A stretch of 30,063 bases of DNA from JAWLFY01 sp964462125 (GTDB taxonomy: Bacteria; Planctomycetota; Planctomycetia; Pirellulales; Pirellulaceae). The DNA is taken from positions 1 to 30,063 of the forward strand of contig CAYWXT010000036.1 of NCBI GenBank assembly GCA_964462125.1, written 5' to 3'. The notes under the pieces are model-generated. The model was given only the letters and a program-made list of their open reading frames with translations. It was not told where the DNA came from and searched no databases. The position numbers and the translations under genes were made by a program. This document shows, piece after piece, positions 9,416-18,012 of the stretch (its first letter is position 1; every line of letters begins with the position of its first letter).

Positions 9416-10084
9416 TCAATAGCGTGGCGAGGGGGTGCGCCAGTTCAGATTCGACTGGCCAGCGGATCGCTCGGTGGTCGTTCTGGGTTCGGTCGACGGG
9501 ACCGAGTTCGGCACTTCCTGAAGTGACGGAGCTGACTGCAGCGGCTGCAGCGACGACGTGTTCGAATCGCTTTCGTGTTGGACAGGACTCACCACTTGCT
9601 GGGGAGCGCCGACATTTTGGGCGGGGATTTGGCGAGGGGGTTGGGTCGCGGCCTGCCCCACGCCGACGTTCTGGCCCTGTGCCGCCACCATCGGCGGACC
9701 TTGAGACCGCACCGGCTGATAGCCGGGGGGCGGCGGTGCTTGGGTCAGGTCGTTCACTCGCATCCCGTTCAAGCGGGACATCATCGGACTTTGATCGGTT
9801 GAACCCCGTGCCATCTGTGTCGACCCCGGGACGCTAGAGCTCGCTCCGACCGGTGCCACACCGCCCAGGTAATTGTTCGCCGTTCCGTAACTTCCGGTCC
9901 CGGGAGGCGCCACGCGAGTGGAACTGTTGAACGGGCCGAGTCGCGGTGCGGTGGAGCCGGGGGCGGTCATCGGACTGACGGGGGTGAGCGCAGTTCCGCC
10001 CGTCGGCCCTGGCGCTTGATGGCAGCCGACCATCGACACCGTTGCCAGTGCCAGCAGGGACGTGTTCAGGCAGGTTCGTCGCAT
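9416..10084 (-). CDS. Pro/Gln/Ser-rich putative lipoprotein
   Basis: The ATG at 10084 gives a 222-residue protein starting MRRTCLNTSLLALATVSMVGC, a classic lipoprotein signal with an SMVGC lipobox. The reading frame extends to 10210, but the extra 42 residues do not look like part of a secreted protein. The mature part is low-complexity, rich in Pro, Gln, Ser, Thr and Gly (APPGTGSYG, QAPPPPGYQPV, VQHESDSNTSSLQPLQSAP), with no recognised domain and a short C-terminus NWRTPSPRY. It is convergent with the cytochrome-WD40 gene (43 bp gap) and divergent from the next WD40 gene. Such disordered lipoproteins are frequent in planctomycetes; no function can be assigned. Confidence 0.7.
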   Translation of the reverse strand: MRRTCLNTSLLALATVSMVGCHQAPGPTGGTALTPVSPMTAPGSTAPRLGPFNSSTRVAPPGTGSYGTANNYLGGVAPVGASSSVPGSTQMARGSTDQSPMMSRLNGMRVNDLTQAPPPPGYQPVRSQGPPMVAAQGQNVGVGQAATQPPRQIPAQNVGAPQQVVSPVQHESDSNTSSLQPLQSAPSLQEVPNSVPSTEPRTTTERSAGQSNLNWRTPSPRY

Positions 10085-10289
10085 CGTCTTCAACCGGTCG
10101 GGGGTCGGGAAAAGGCACGTTCGACGAGCTTTAACAAAAATCAGGATTTTTTCGAAAGAGCAGTCGGCCATCTTTACCGACTCCGGACGACCGTTCGGCT
10201 GATGGCGCATCGAACGATTGCCGATTCATACCCAGGAGGACTGTAGCAGCGTCCAGGAACGACAGGCAAAAGTGGCGAGGATACCGAGA

Positions 10290-11390
10290 ATGTCGCGGCC
10301 AACACGACAACCGTGGCGAAACGGCACCGGCGGACACCGATTGGGGCGACGGGCTTGGCTGATGGGCGTCGCGGTGGCGATCACCGGCCGTGGAACTTCG
10401 CGGGGGGAATCACCCGTCGCCGTTGCATTTCGCAAGGTGCGTTCCTCCGACGGCAACCCCATCGGGATGAAGTCACTGCGGCGGGAATCCGAGGCTGCCA
10501 TCGTGACCGCCATCGCCGCCGATCCCTGGGGAAACGTCCTGGCGGTTGCCTGCGATGACTTCTCCATCCGGCTGATCGATCTCGACTCGATGTCTCCATT
10601 TGAAACGCTCCAGGGTCACCGAGACATCATCCGGACGCTCGTGTTCGACACTGACGGTGAGCGTCTTGCCTCGGCAGGAAACGATGGTCAGATTTTGGTT
10701 TGGTCATCGGCCGATTGGACTGTCGAGCCGGAACGACTGACGGCGGGGGGCCCGGCGATCGCCAGCGTTTGCTTTTCGCCCACTGGGGAACAAGTTGCCA
10801 GTGCCGGGTTCGATCGCCAGGTTCGGTTCTTTCCCAGCTCCGATCGGTTCCCGGACGGGCTACGGTGCGGGTGCCGGGATTTGCGCTCCATCGCCTATCG
10901 TCCCGATCAACAAATGTTGGTCGTCGCGGGGCGCTCGGGCGCGGTTGAGCTGTTCAATCCTGACGACGGACGGTCGATCGGCGAGCACGTGCTGCACGAG
11001 GGCCGGATTCGCGAAATCGGCTTTCACCCCGACGGTCAAACGCTCGTTTCAGCGGGCGAGGACGGGACGCTTTCGCTGTTCGACACCGAACGCCGGGAGC
11101 GGGTGGCCCAGCTGGCGGTCACCTCCGGCCGGCTGTTCGCTTTGGCAATCGTCGACGAGCAACATATCGCGGTCGCCGGCAGTGACAACGCGGTCCGCAT
11201 CGTTGACGCCGAGGCGACTCGCGTGATTCACACGTTTGACGGACATCTCGGATCGGTCGCCACCTTGGCGTCCAGCCAAGGTTGGCTCTACTCCGGCGGG
11301 TTTGACGCCACCCTCCGGCGCTGGCCCGTTGAACCGCTGCAAAGTCTGCAGCAGCGGCTCGCCGAAGGGGATGCGAGACTCGACCGCTAA
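10290..11390 (+). CDS. WD40-repeat protein with Tat-like N-terminus
   Basis: The ATG at 10290, with GGCGAGG upstream, gives 366 residues. The frame opens 72 bp earlier at a TTG that lacks support. The N-terminus GRRAWLMGVAVAITG resembles a Tat-type export signal. The remainder is made of WD40 repeats (for example LQGHRDIIRTLVFDTDGERLASAGNDGQILVWS, IREIGFHPDGQTLVSAGEDGTLSLFD and a final GHLGSVATLASSQ...LRRWPVEPL), sufficient for a roughly seven-bladed propeller. It probably acts as an extracytoplasmic interaction scaffold, with ligands unknown. It ends 28 bp before the GTG of the giant SdrD-B-like protein, so the two may share a transcript. The neighbouring cytochrome-WD40 gene has similar repeats, suggesting related origin. 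Confidence 0.8.
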   Translation: MSRPTRQPWRNGTGGHRLGRRAWLMGVAVAITGRGTSRGESPVAVAFRKVRSSDGNPIGMKSLRRESEAAIVTAIAADPWGNVLAVACDDFSIRLIDLDSMSPFETLQGHRDIIRTLVFDTDGERLASAGNDGQILVWSSADWTVEPERLTAGGPAIASVCFSPTGEQVASAGFDRQVRFFPSSDRFPDGLRCGCRDLRSIAYRPDQQMLVVAGRSGAVELFNPDDGRSIGEHVLHEGRIREIGFHPDGQTLVSAGEDGTLSLFDTERRERVAQLAVTSGRLFALAIVDEQHIAVAGSDNAVRIVDAEATRVIHTFDGHLGSVATLASSQGWLYSGGFDATLRRWPVEPLQSLQQRLAEGDARLDR

Positions 11391-11403
11391 GAATGGAAGG
11401 CAC

Positions 11404-11410
11404 AAGGAGG
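11404..11410 (+). promoter_or_regulatory. Strong Shine-Dalgarno deciding a GTG start
   Basis: AAGGAGG lies 8 nt upstream of GTG 11419. It is one of the few canonical ribosome binding sites in the window and rules out the upstream in-frame ATG at 11236, which would overlap the WD40 gene by 155 bp. Confidence 0.75.
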
Positions 11411-11418
11411 TGCCGAGC

Positions 11419-14400
11419 GTGATCTGGAAACGAAAACGAGCAAGATCCCGCCGAGAAGGTAACGCGGCGGGCCGGCCGCCCCGGGGCCGGCCCGGACGCG
11501 GCCGCTCCTCCCGTCATCGGTCTCTGGCCCCCGAGCGGTTGGAGACGCGGATCCTGATGGCGGCCGATCCAGTTCACGTCGGGGTGGTCTTTCTCGAAAC
11601 CGACCACCTGGAAGCCGAGGGAGGCACCGGCAGCGACGCCCAACCCGACCGCTTCATTCTCTCCTTCACCGGCGGAGCCCCCGAGACGGAACTCCGTGAA
11701 CTGGTGCTCAACACCGACAAAGATGGCAATGGCATCGCCATCGGTGACGCGATTTTCGACTCCCAACCAGCGGGGCGGGGGCGGGGCGGCAACCACGACT
11801 TTCAAGTCGTGCGGATCGATGCGTTGCACAACGACCCGGTCAGCGTGACCCCGGAGGTCGTCGATGGCGGGCAGGAACTGGTGCTCCGCTTCGAGAACTT
11901 TCGAGCCGGTGACCGGTTGGAGTTCGGGATCGACGTCGACGAGGTCCTACGTCTCTCGGACGACCTGGAGTTTTTCAACAGCCGGCTCGATACGATCGTC
12001 TCCGGCCAAGAGTTTCAAGATTCGATATTGGAGGCCCAGTTCAGCGCCCCCCATTTCGAAGATGCCGCCGCCGATGCGCTGTTCCTCAACGAATACGGTA
12101 CCCCGTCCGAATCGCATGGACTGCGCCTGCCGCCCAACGAAGGAGACGATCCAGACAGCCGCGCCAACCGATCCGCGGGGGCGGTCGGGACGACGCAGCA
12201 GGTTCCCAAACCGGTCGAGATCGAGGGCCGAGTCTGGCTCGACAATAACCTGAACCAAGCAATCGATGCCGAGGAAGCCTTCCTCGCCGATGTCCAGTTG
12301 GAACTGCACCGGTTCGACGAAGCGACGGGAGATTACGACGACACAGGGCACCGCGCGGTCACCGATGCCGACGGTGTTTATCAATTCCCGAAGTCACTGG
12401 GATTGATGCCAGGCACCTATCGCGTTGTGCAGAGGCAACCGGAAGGGCTGTTCAGCGTGGCGGCGATGCCCGGCCAGGTCGACGGAGCGCAGACAGGGCT
12501 CGCGGAGTCGTTGGACGTGCTGGCCGGCATCGAAATCCCGCTCGGCGATCTGGCAGCGGTCAACTACGACTTCGCCGAAGCACAACCGGCGGAGCTTTCC
12601 GGATTCGTCTACCGGGATGACAACGACAACGGTGTCCGTGACCCGGGGGAAGTCGGACTCGGAGGCGTCCGAATCGAGCTCGTTCCGCTGGAAACGATCG
12701 CGGCGGCGACCCGCCAGATCACGACAACCGCCGCCGACGGCAGCTACTCGTTCGCTCGACGACCGCCCGGTGAATACGAGTTGATCCAGCTGGACCAGCC
12801 GGATGATCTTGACGACGGCTTGGACGCGGCTGGAACCGTCAATGGGAGAACCGTCGGGATCGCTGAAAATCCGGGGGATCGCATCGACCGAATCGAGCTC
12901 GGCGGCGGCGACGTCGGCATCGATTACAACTTCGGTGAGCTTCCCCTTGGTTCGCTCAGCGGCTTCGTTTACCACGATCGGTCAAACGACGGCCGCCGCG
13001 ACGTCAGCGAGGAAGGGATCGCCGGCGTCCGGCTCGATCTGGTCGACCCCGACGGTCAGACAGTTGCCAGTACGACAACCGATGCCGCGGGACGATATGC
13101 GTTTGCCGACATTCCCGCTGGCGAATATGTGATCATCCAGCATCAACCCCAGGGATATCTCGACGGGATCGACACGCCGGGAAGGATCGGCGGCCGCCGC
13201 GTCGGCCGTGTCGGAAGCGATGGCGATTCGCTCCGGGGGATCCGATTGAAGCCAGGCGAGGAAGGGGTCGAGTACAACTTCGGCGAGCTGCAGGCGGTGT
13301 CGCTTTCAGGACGCGTGCACGCCGACCGCAACGGGGACTGTGTGTGGGATCCAGATGAGCCACGACTGCGAGACGTTTCCGTCCGGCTACTCGACGCCTC
13401 CGGGCAGGAAGTTGCCCAGACCGTGACCGACTCCGCAGGCGAGTACCATTTCGAAAATCTGGCCCCAGCGACGTATACCATCGTCGAACAAACACCCGAG
13501 GGGTTCTTCGCGGGGAGTGCCAAACCCGGCTCGGCCGGCGGCGTGGCGAAAGGAGCGAGCCGCATCGGGGAGATTGTGCTCGTCTCGGGCCAAGTCGGCA
13601 TCGATTACAACTTTTGCGAAAAGGAACCCTCCAGCCTGAGCGGAAGTGTGTATGTCGAGCGGCATGCCGAGCATCCTGACGGTGACCGTTCGCCGATTGA
13701 CGACGTGTTGATCGAACTGCGCGACAATTCCGGCCGGCAGGTCGCGCAGACTCGCACCGATGCCGATGGGAACTACGACTTCGATCGACTTCCCGCCGGC
13801 GCCTACCGAATCGTCCAGCACCAACCTGCCGGATACTTGCAAGGCGGGCAGAGGCTCGGCAGCGGCGGTGGCGAGGTTCTTGGCCCCGACCGGATGGCGG
13901 TTGAGTTGGGGGTCGGTTCCGACCTGGTGGACTATGACTTTTTTGAACGACTTCCCGCGGCGATCTCCGGCCACGTTTGGCGCGACGTCGATTTGGACCG
14001 CCGCTTCGACAGCGGCGAGCAGCCGATGCCGGGGGTCTTGATCGAGCTGATCGACGAGCGGGGCGAAGTGGTCGCCGAGGCCCACTCCGACACGACGGGA
14101 CGGTACCGGTTTGCCGGGCTTGATCCAGGCGTCTACGGTGTTCAGCAAACGCAACCGGAAGGGCTATTCCACGGCGGCCAGGTTGTCGGAAGCGCCGGGG
14201 GCCAGATCGCCGGTGACGATTGGATCGTTGGGATTGCGGTCGGCAGCGGCGTCACGGCGGATGGTTACAACTTTCCCGAGGTTCCACCGGCAACCATCTC
14301 GGGCGTCGTGTTTCAAGACGGACCGCCCCTGCAGCTTGAGAAAGCCCCCAACCCGGCAGACTTGAGAGAGTATCGCGACGGTCGGTTACGGGAAGCGAGT

Positions 14401-15924
14401 GAGCGAATCGGCGGGGTCACGCTTGAGTTGCGAACGGTCACGGGGCAACCGCTGTCAAGTGACCGCGCCCTGCCGGGGACCTATCCCGATGGCCCGATCC
14501 GAGTCACGACCGACGCCGACGGCGAGTACGTGTTCCACGGTCTCCGGCCAGGAACCTATCACGTCTATCAGATCCAGCCTGAGGGTTGGATCGATGGATT
14601 GGACACCCCGGGGACAACCGGCGGGGCGGCGGTCAATCCCGCCGACGAGACCGACTCGGCGGATCAAATCCTGATCGAAGCACTCACCGCCGACGAAGCC
14701 ACCGACCCCATCAACGACGCGATCCTGAGAATCTCGATTCCGTCCGGGGGTCAGAGCCGGGAGAACCACTTCAGCGAGATCAAGCTGGATCCTCCCGAAC
14801 CGGAGCGTCCCGTCGCGCCGCCTCCCACGGAATCACCGCACGTCGAACAGGTGCTCGCACCGGTGCCAGAGACGCACCCGCAGACGATGCGAGTGATGAC
14901 CTTCGCAACCCCAGCGGATATCCGGCCGCTGCCGGTCTACGCCAGCGAGTGGGCGGTGTCGTGGCACCTGAGCGTGATCAACGGCGGCTATCCTCCCGGG
15001 GTCAGCTTGGATGACGTCGTCATCCAAGGCGTCGCTCACCGCCGCGCCGGGGAGCAATGGGCTCAGGCGAAACTCGGACACGGACAATGGTATGTCGGCA
15101 CACGCGATGGCCAGCTCCATCGGAACGAATCGATGGAGCTGGGCAGCGGTCGCGCGACGGCATTGACCGGCGACTTCAACGGCGACGGTTTCGAACAACC
15201 CGTGCTGTATCTTAACGGCCAATGGTTCGTCGATCTCAACGGCAACGGAATCTGGGACGCTGACGACCTCTGGATCCAACTTGGGACCCCGCTCGATCGT
15301 CCCGTCGTCGGTGATTGGGACGGGGATGGGAAAGACGACATTGGGATCTTCGGCCGCCAATGGGAGCGCGACCCGCGCCGGATTCGCCAAGAAACGGGGC
15401 TGCCCAATCTGGACAACCACCGCCGTCGGCTGGTGGCGAATCAACCGCGAGACGCCGTCGACCCCAGCCGGCCCGACCTTCAGGAACGCTGGCTACGTCG
15501 CGGGGAGGAGGGGGAGCTCCATGCCGACGCGGTCGACCATATCTTCCAATATGGACGCCATATCGATGAACCGCTCGCCGGTGATTGGAACGGCGATGGA
15601 ACCGATCAGATCGGCGTGTTTCGCGACGGCCGGTGGCTGCTCGACCTGGATGGCGACGGCCGATGGACCTCCCAGGACCGGCCCTTTGATTTCGGCCGAC
15701 CCGGCGACAAACCGATCGTCGGCGATTTCACCGGAAACGGGATCGACGAGATCGGGGTCGTGCGAGGCGACCTGTGGATCATCGACACCGACGGCGACCG
15801 CAAGCTGACCGCAAACGATCTGCACATCCAACTGCGGCAGCCCAGCCCCACCAGCCAACCGATTACCGGCGACTTCGATGGCGATGGCGTGGACCAACCC
15901 GGCTATTACGACGACGCCAGTTAG
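11419..15924 (+). CDS. Giant SdrD-B-like repeat surface protein with LEPR-XLL-like N-terminus and FG-GAP-like C-terminus
   Basis: The product is 1501 residues from GTG 11419. An Arg-rich N-terminus leads into LAPERLETRILMAADP (residues 36-51), a variant of the LEPR-XLL motif that marks many planctomycete giant surface proteins. A globular region at about 52-265 follows. Seven SdrD-B-like (Cna-B fold) repeats start near residues 268, 392, 512, 627, 738, 848 and 959. Each follows the pattern LSGxVxxD...GVxIELxD, then a TDADGxYxF step and a PGxYxIxQxQPEG step, ending in YNF. The C-terminal third (about 1248-1501) carries Asp/Gly/Asn-rich FG-GAP-like motifs (GDFNGDG, GDWDGDGKDDIG, GDFTGNG), likely calcium-binding and possibly a propeller. 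Expected location is the cell surface; adhesion is inferred. It ends just before a strong hairpin. Confidence 0.85.
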   Translation: MIWKRKRARSRREGNAAGRPPRGRPGRGRSSRHRSLAPERLETRILMAADPVHVGVVFLETDHLEAEGGTGSDAQPDRFILSFTGGAPETELRELVLNTDKDGNGIAIGDAIFDSQPAGRGRGGNHDFQVVRIDALHNDPVSVTPEVVDGGQELVLRFENFRAGDRLEFGIDVDEVLRLSDDLEFFNSRLDTIVSGQEFQDSILEAQFSAPHFEDAAADALFLNEYGTPSESHGLRLPPNEGDDPDSRANRSAGAVGTTQQVPKPVEIEGRVWLDNNLNQAIDAEEAFLADVQLELHRFDEATGDYDDTGHRAVTDADGVYQFPKSLGLMPGTYRVVQRQPEGLFSVAAMPGQVDGAQTGLAESLDVLAGIEIPLGDLAAVNYDFAEAQPAELSGFVYRDDNDNGVRDPGEVGLGGVRIELVPLETIAAATRQITTTAADGSYSFARRPPGEYELIQLDQPDDLDDGLDAAGTVNGRTVGIAENPGDRIDRIELGGGDVGIDYNFGELPLGSLSGFVYHDRSNDGRRDVSEEGIAGVRLDLVDPDGQTVASTTTDAAGRYAFADIPAGEYVIIQHQPQGYLDGIDTPGRIGGRRVGRVGSDGDSLRGIRLKPGEEGVEYNFGELQAVSLSGRVHADRNGDCVWDPDEPRLRDVSVRLLDASGQEVAQTVTDSAGEYHFENLAPATYTIVEQTPEGFFAGSAKPGSAGGVAKGASRIGEIVLVSGQVGIDYNFCEKEPSSLSGSVYVERHAEHPDGDRSPIDDVLIELRDNSGRQVAQTRTDADGNYDFDRLPAGAYRIVQHQPAGYLQGGQRLGSGGGEVLGPDRMAVELGVGSDLVDYDFFERLPAAISGHVWRDVDLDRRFDSGEQPMPGVLIELIDERGEVVAEAHSDTTGRYRFAGLDPGVYGVQQTQPEGLFHGGQVVGSAGGQIAGDDWIVGIAVGSGVTADGYNFPEVPPATISGVVFQDGPPLQLEKAPNPADLREYRDGRLREASERIGGVTLELRTVTGQPLSSDRALPGTYPDGPIRVTTDADGEYVFHGLRPGTYHVYQIQPEGWIDGLDTPGTTGGAAVNPADETDSADQILIEALTADEATDPINDAILRISIPSGGQSRENHFSEIKLDPPEPERPVAPPPTESPHVEQVLAPVPETHPQTMRVMTFATPADIRPLPVYASEWAVSWHLSVINGGYPPGVSLDDVVIQGVAHRRAGEQWAQAKLGHGQWYVGTRDGQLHRNESMELGSGRATALTGDFNGDGFEQPVLYLNGQWFVDLNGNGIWDADDLWIQLGTPLDRPVVGDWDGDGKDDIGIFGRQWERDPRRIRQETGLPNLDNHRRRLVANQPRDAVDPSRPDLQERWLRRGEEGELHADAVDHIFQYGRHIDEPLAGDWNGDGTDQIGVFRDGRWLLDLDGDGRWTSQDRPFDFGRPGDKPIVGDFTGNGIDEIGVVRGDLWIIDTDGDRKLTANDLHIQLRQPSPTSQPITGDFDGDGVDQPGYYDDAS

Positions 15925-15935
15925 GATCGTGCGTG

Positions 15936-16010
15936 AAAAAAGTGTCCGGTACCTTTTGCGAGGGACTTGCCCTCCGGGTGCTTTGCACAAAAGGTACCGG
16001 ACACTTTTTT
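15936..16010. terminator. Long inverted repeat, bidirectional terminator or REP-like element
   Basis: A 23-bp arm at 15936-15958 (AAAAAAGTGTCCGGTACCTTTTG) is an exact inverted match to 15988-16010. The 29-nt centre contains a second hairpin, GAGGG (15960-15964) with CCCTC (15970-15974). Each arm ends in a T-run on the strand leaving the hairpin, with seven T at 16005-16011 on plus. The element sits between convergent genes (SdrD-B-like and rdgB), so it can terminate both. The arm core GTGTCCGGTACC resembles intergenic repeats I recall from planctomycete and other genomes; this was not verified here. Confidence 0.75.
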
Positions 16011-16024
16011 TCCACTCATTGCTC

Positions 16025-16642
16025 TTAGGCGCTGTCAGGCAATGATTCCAACAGCTGCAGAAAGCGGGGGACGAACTGGCGGATTGCCCGGGAGCGATGG
16101 CTGAGCGCCCGCTTGACGGTCGGTCCGAGCTCGCCAAAGGTGCGATGGTATTCGGGGATGAGAAATAGCGGATCGTAGCCGAAGCCGCCCGTGCCGCAGC
16201 GCTGTGTCGTAATGCGTCCGCGGCAGCTGGCGAAGACTTCCAGCCGGATTTTCCCCTGCGGATCCGCCAGCGCCAGGGCGCAGTGGTAGGCGGCGCCGCG
16301 TCGTGGGGCGGGGACGCCGGCGAGTTCCGCCAGCAATTTATCGTTGTTGGCCTCGTCGTCGCCATGCCGGCCGGCGAAGCGGGCGGAGTGAATGCCGGGT
16401 TGCCCGCCGAGGGCGTTGACGGAGATGCCGCTGTCTTCGCCGAGTACCCAATGGCCGAGATGGGCTGCCTGTTCGCCCGCTTTCTTCGCCGCGTTCTCCG
16501 CAAACGTCTCGCCGTCCTCAACGACCTCGATCCCCTCGGGAAAATCGGCCAGCGCCGTGACGCGAACGCGGTCCTCGGGAAGCAGTCCGCGCAGTTCGAT
16601 CACCTTGTTGGCGTTTCGGGTGCCGAGAATCAATTCGAACAT
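16025..16642 (-). CDS. rdgB: XTP/dITP diphosphatase (RdgB/HAM1 family)
   Basis: The 205-residue protein has the full HAM1/RdgB signature. The N-terminal LGTRNANKVIEL binds substrate phosphates. VEDGETFAENAAKKA follows, then GEDSGISVNALGGQPGIHSARFAG with the catalytic acidic residues, and later GTGGFGYDPLFL, TFGEL and SHRSRA. The enzyme hydrolyses non-canonical purine triphosphates (XTP, dITP, ITP) to monophosphate and pyrophosphate in the cytoplasm, keeping them out of DNA. Length matches the family (about 195-205). Its stop lies 14 nt from the long hairpin, which probably terminates it. The start is 21 bp beyond the stop of the upstream secreted-protein gene, so co-transcription from 17800 is likely. 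Confidence 0.93.
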   Translation of the reverse strand: MFELILGTRNANKVIELRGLLPEDRVRVTALADFPEGIEVVEDGETFAENAAKKAGEQAAHLGHWVLGEDSGISVNALGGQPGIHSARFAGRHGDDEANNDKLLAELAGVPAPRRGAAYHCALALADPQGKIRLEVFASCRGRITTQRCGTGGFGYDPLFLIPEYHRTFGELGPTVKRALSHRSRAIRQFVPRFLQLLESLPDSA

Positions 16643-16663
16643 GAACGCTTTTCCCGACCGTTG

Positions 16664-17800
16664 CTAACGATTGCCACGCGTCGCGGTATAGAGGCTCCGC
16701 TTGCTGACTTTGGGGACGGCGATTGGCGTCGGTTCGACATCGAAGGGAATCATCGCGGCGTTGTTGGCAGCCGACCCCTTGGCGCCAGAGGGGATCTGGC
16801 GGGCCAGTTCCGGACGCACGTTGAATGCTTGGTACTTGTCGATCACGCGGCGGATTTCCGGTGCGTATTCGAAGCCGCCGTCGGGAAGCTCGCGTCCCAG
16901 CTTATCGAAGCTTCCCACCGTGACCAACGACCGCTGGCGGTCATGAAACTGGTACGCCTCCTCCCCTTTCTTCCGCAGCGCCATGACCATCTTGTTCGCA
17001 TCGGCGGCAAACTTATCGAGACGCTTCATGCTGGGTGTGAATTCTTCTTCCTGGTCGGCGCCGACGATCGTCGCGTAGCCTTCAAACGTACGGACGATCA
17101 CCGTGTACTTGCCTTCGCATTCCAGCAGACTGTGGAGTTTGTCTTCATTCAACCGGCGAACGAATGAATCGACTTGCGGGGAATCGAAATACTCAGGCGG
17201 CAGCATTGGATTGCGTGTCACGAACGCGTTGGCCATCGGTCCTGCCTCACCGTCATCGCGAGATTCAACCAGTTTGCGGTGCAATGCCTTGACGGCGGTC
17301 ACGGGGTTGACTGGGTTTGTCTCCGCCGCCACTTCGTCAGGATCGCGAAAGACCGCTGGTTTGGCCGATTTCAGCCGTTTCAAGTCCTTCTCGATCGCTG
17401 GGTGCTCGACCGTGTCGTATTCGCCGACCAAGACGGCAAATGCGTCGTACTCATACTGGTTGGCATAGCGCAAACGCCCCGTATCGAGCTGCGCCACGTC
17501 GCCGGTGTAATCGAAGTTCTCTTTGTAAATGAACGCGGGAAGTCTCAAGTCCCGGCGAATTTCTTCCGCCAACCGTAGGGCGCGGGACTCGGAATCCTCA
17601 CCGACAAACGTCGACGCCAAGATCAGCCATGGCCCGTCCTCCTCGCTCAACTCCCGCGGCGTGGCCGAGACCTGACGGCTCGGGTTGCGGGAGAAGATCT
17701 TGAGAAACCCAGGCGTCTCGGCCCGCGCGGGAGCCGGCGGCAACGCCGGAAAGCAGGTGAGGGCAACAAATCCGAGGCAGAGATTGGTTTTGAGCGACAT
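16664..17800 (-). CDS. Secreted protein of unknown function
   Basis: The ATG at 17800 gives 378 residues with a clear signal peptide (MSLKTNLCLGFVALTCF...APARA-ETP). The frame is open back to 18667, but that extension lies opposite another gene and is Arg/Ser/Gly-rich noise. The mature protein has a segment like a SPOR or periplasmic stress domain (WLILASTFVGEDSESRALRLAEEIRRD...AFIYKENFDY, then AVLVGEYDTVEHPA). A second similar segment is YTVIVRTFEGYATIV...RKKGEEAYQFHDRQRSLVTVGSFD, suggesting an internal duplication. I do not recognise a named family with confidence. The Val/Phe-rich strands next to residue-alignment phrases hint at SPOR-like folds. It is followed by rdgB at 21 bp. Confidence 0.75.
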   Translation of the reverse strand: MSLKTNLCLGFVALTCFPALPPAPARAETPGFLKIFSRNPSRQVSATPRELSEEDGPWLILASTFVGEDSESRALRLAEEIRRDLRLPAFIYKENFDYTGDVAQLDTGRLRYANQYEYDAFAVLVGEYDTVEHPAIEKDLKRLKSAKPAVFRDPDEVAAETNPVNPVTAVKALHRKLVESRDDGEAGPMANAFVTRNPMLPPEYFDSPQVDSFVRRLNEDKLHSLLECEGKYTVIVRTFEGYATIVGADQEEEFTPSMKRLDKFAADANKMVMALRKKGEEAYQFHDRQRSLVTVGSFDKLGRELPDGGFEYAPEIRRVIDKYQAFNVRPELARQIPSGAKGSAANNAAMIPFDVEPTPIAVPKVSKRSLYTATRGNR

Positions 17801-18012
17801 CCATGAATTCCGCAGGCGAGGCTTCGAAACACTCAACAGCACGTGGCGAATAGCAAATCCTGCCCCGACGATGAAAGAGCGTTCGAACCTTGCCCGATTC
17901 ATGCGGATTCGCTGGCGAATGCCCCCGCCCGGTGTCGATCTCGATAATCCCTCAAGTTGCCCCAAACAGCCCAATCCGACGACACAACGAGCCAACACCC
18001 GTGCGAGACAAC

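Noticed and set aside
10133..10151. A/T-rich AAAAATC-AG-GATTTTT match as a terminator
   Set aside because: The loop is too small, the stem is almost all A:T, and it lies upstream of divergent genes where no transcript should end.
16283..17167. 294-codon plus-strand open frame
   Set aside because: It runs antisense across rdgB and the secreted protein, both of which have clear protein features on the other strand.
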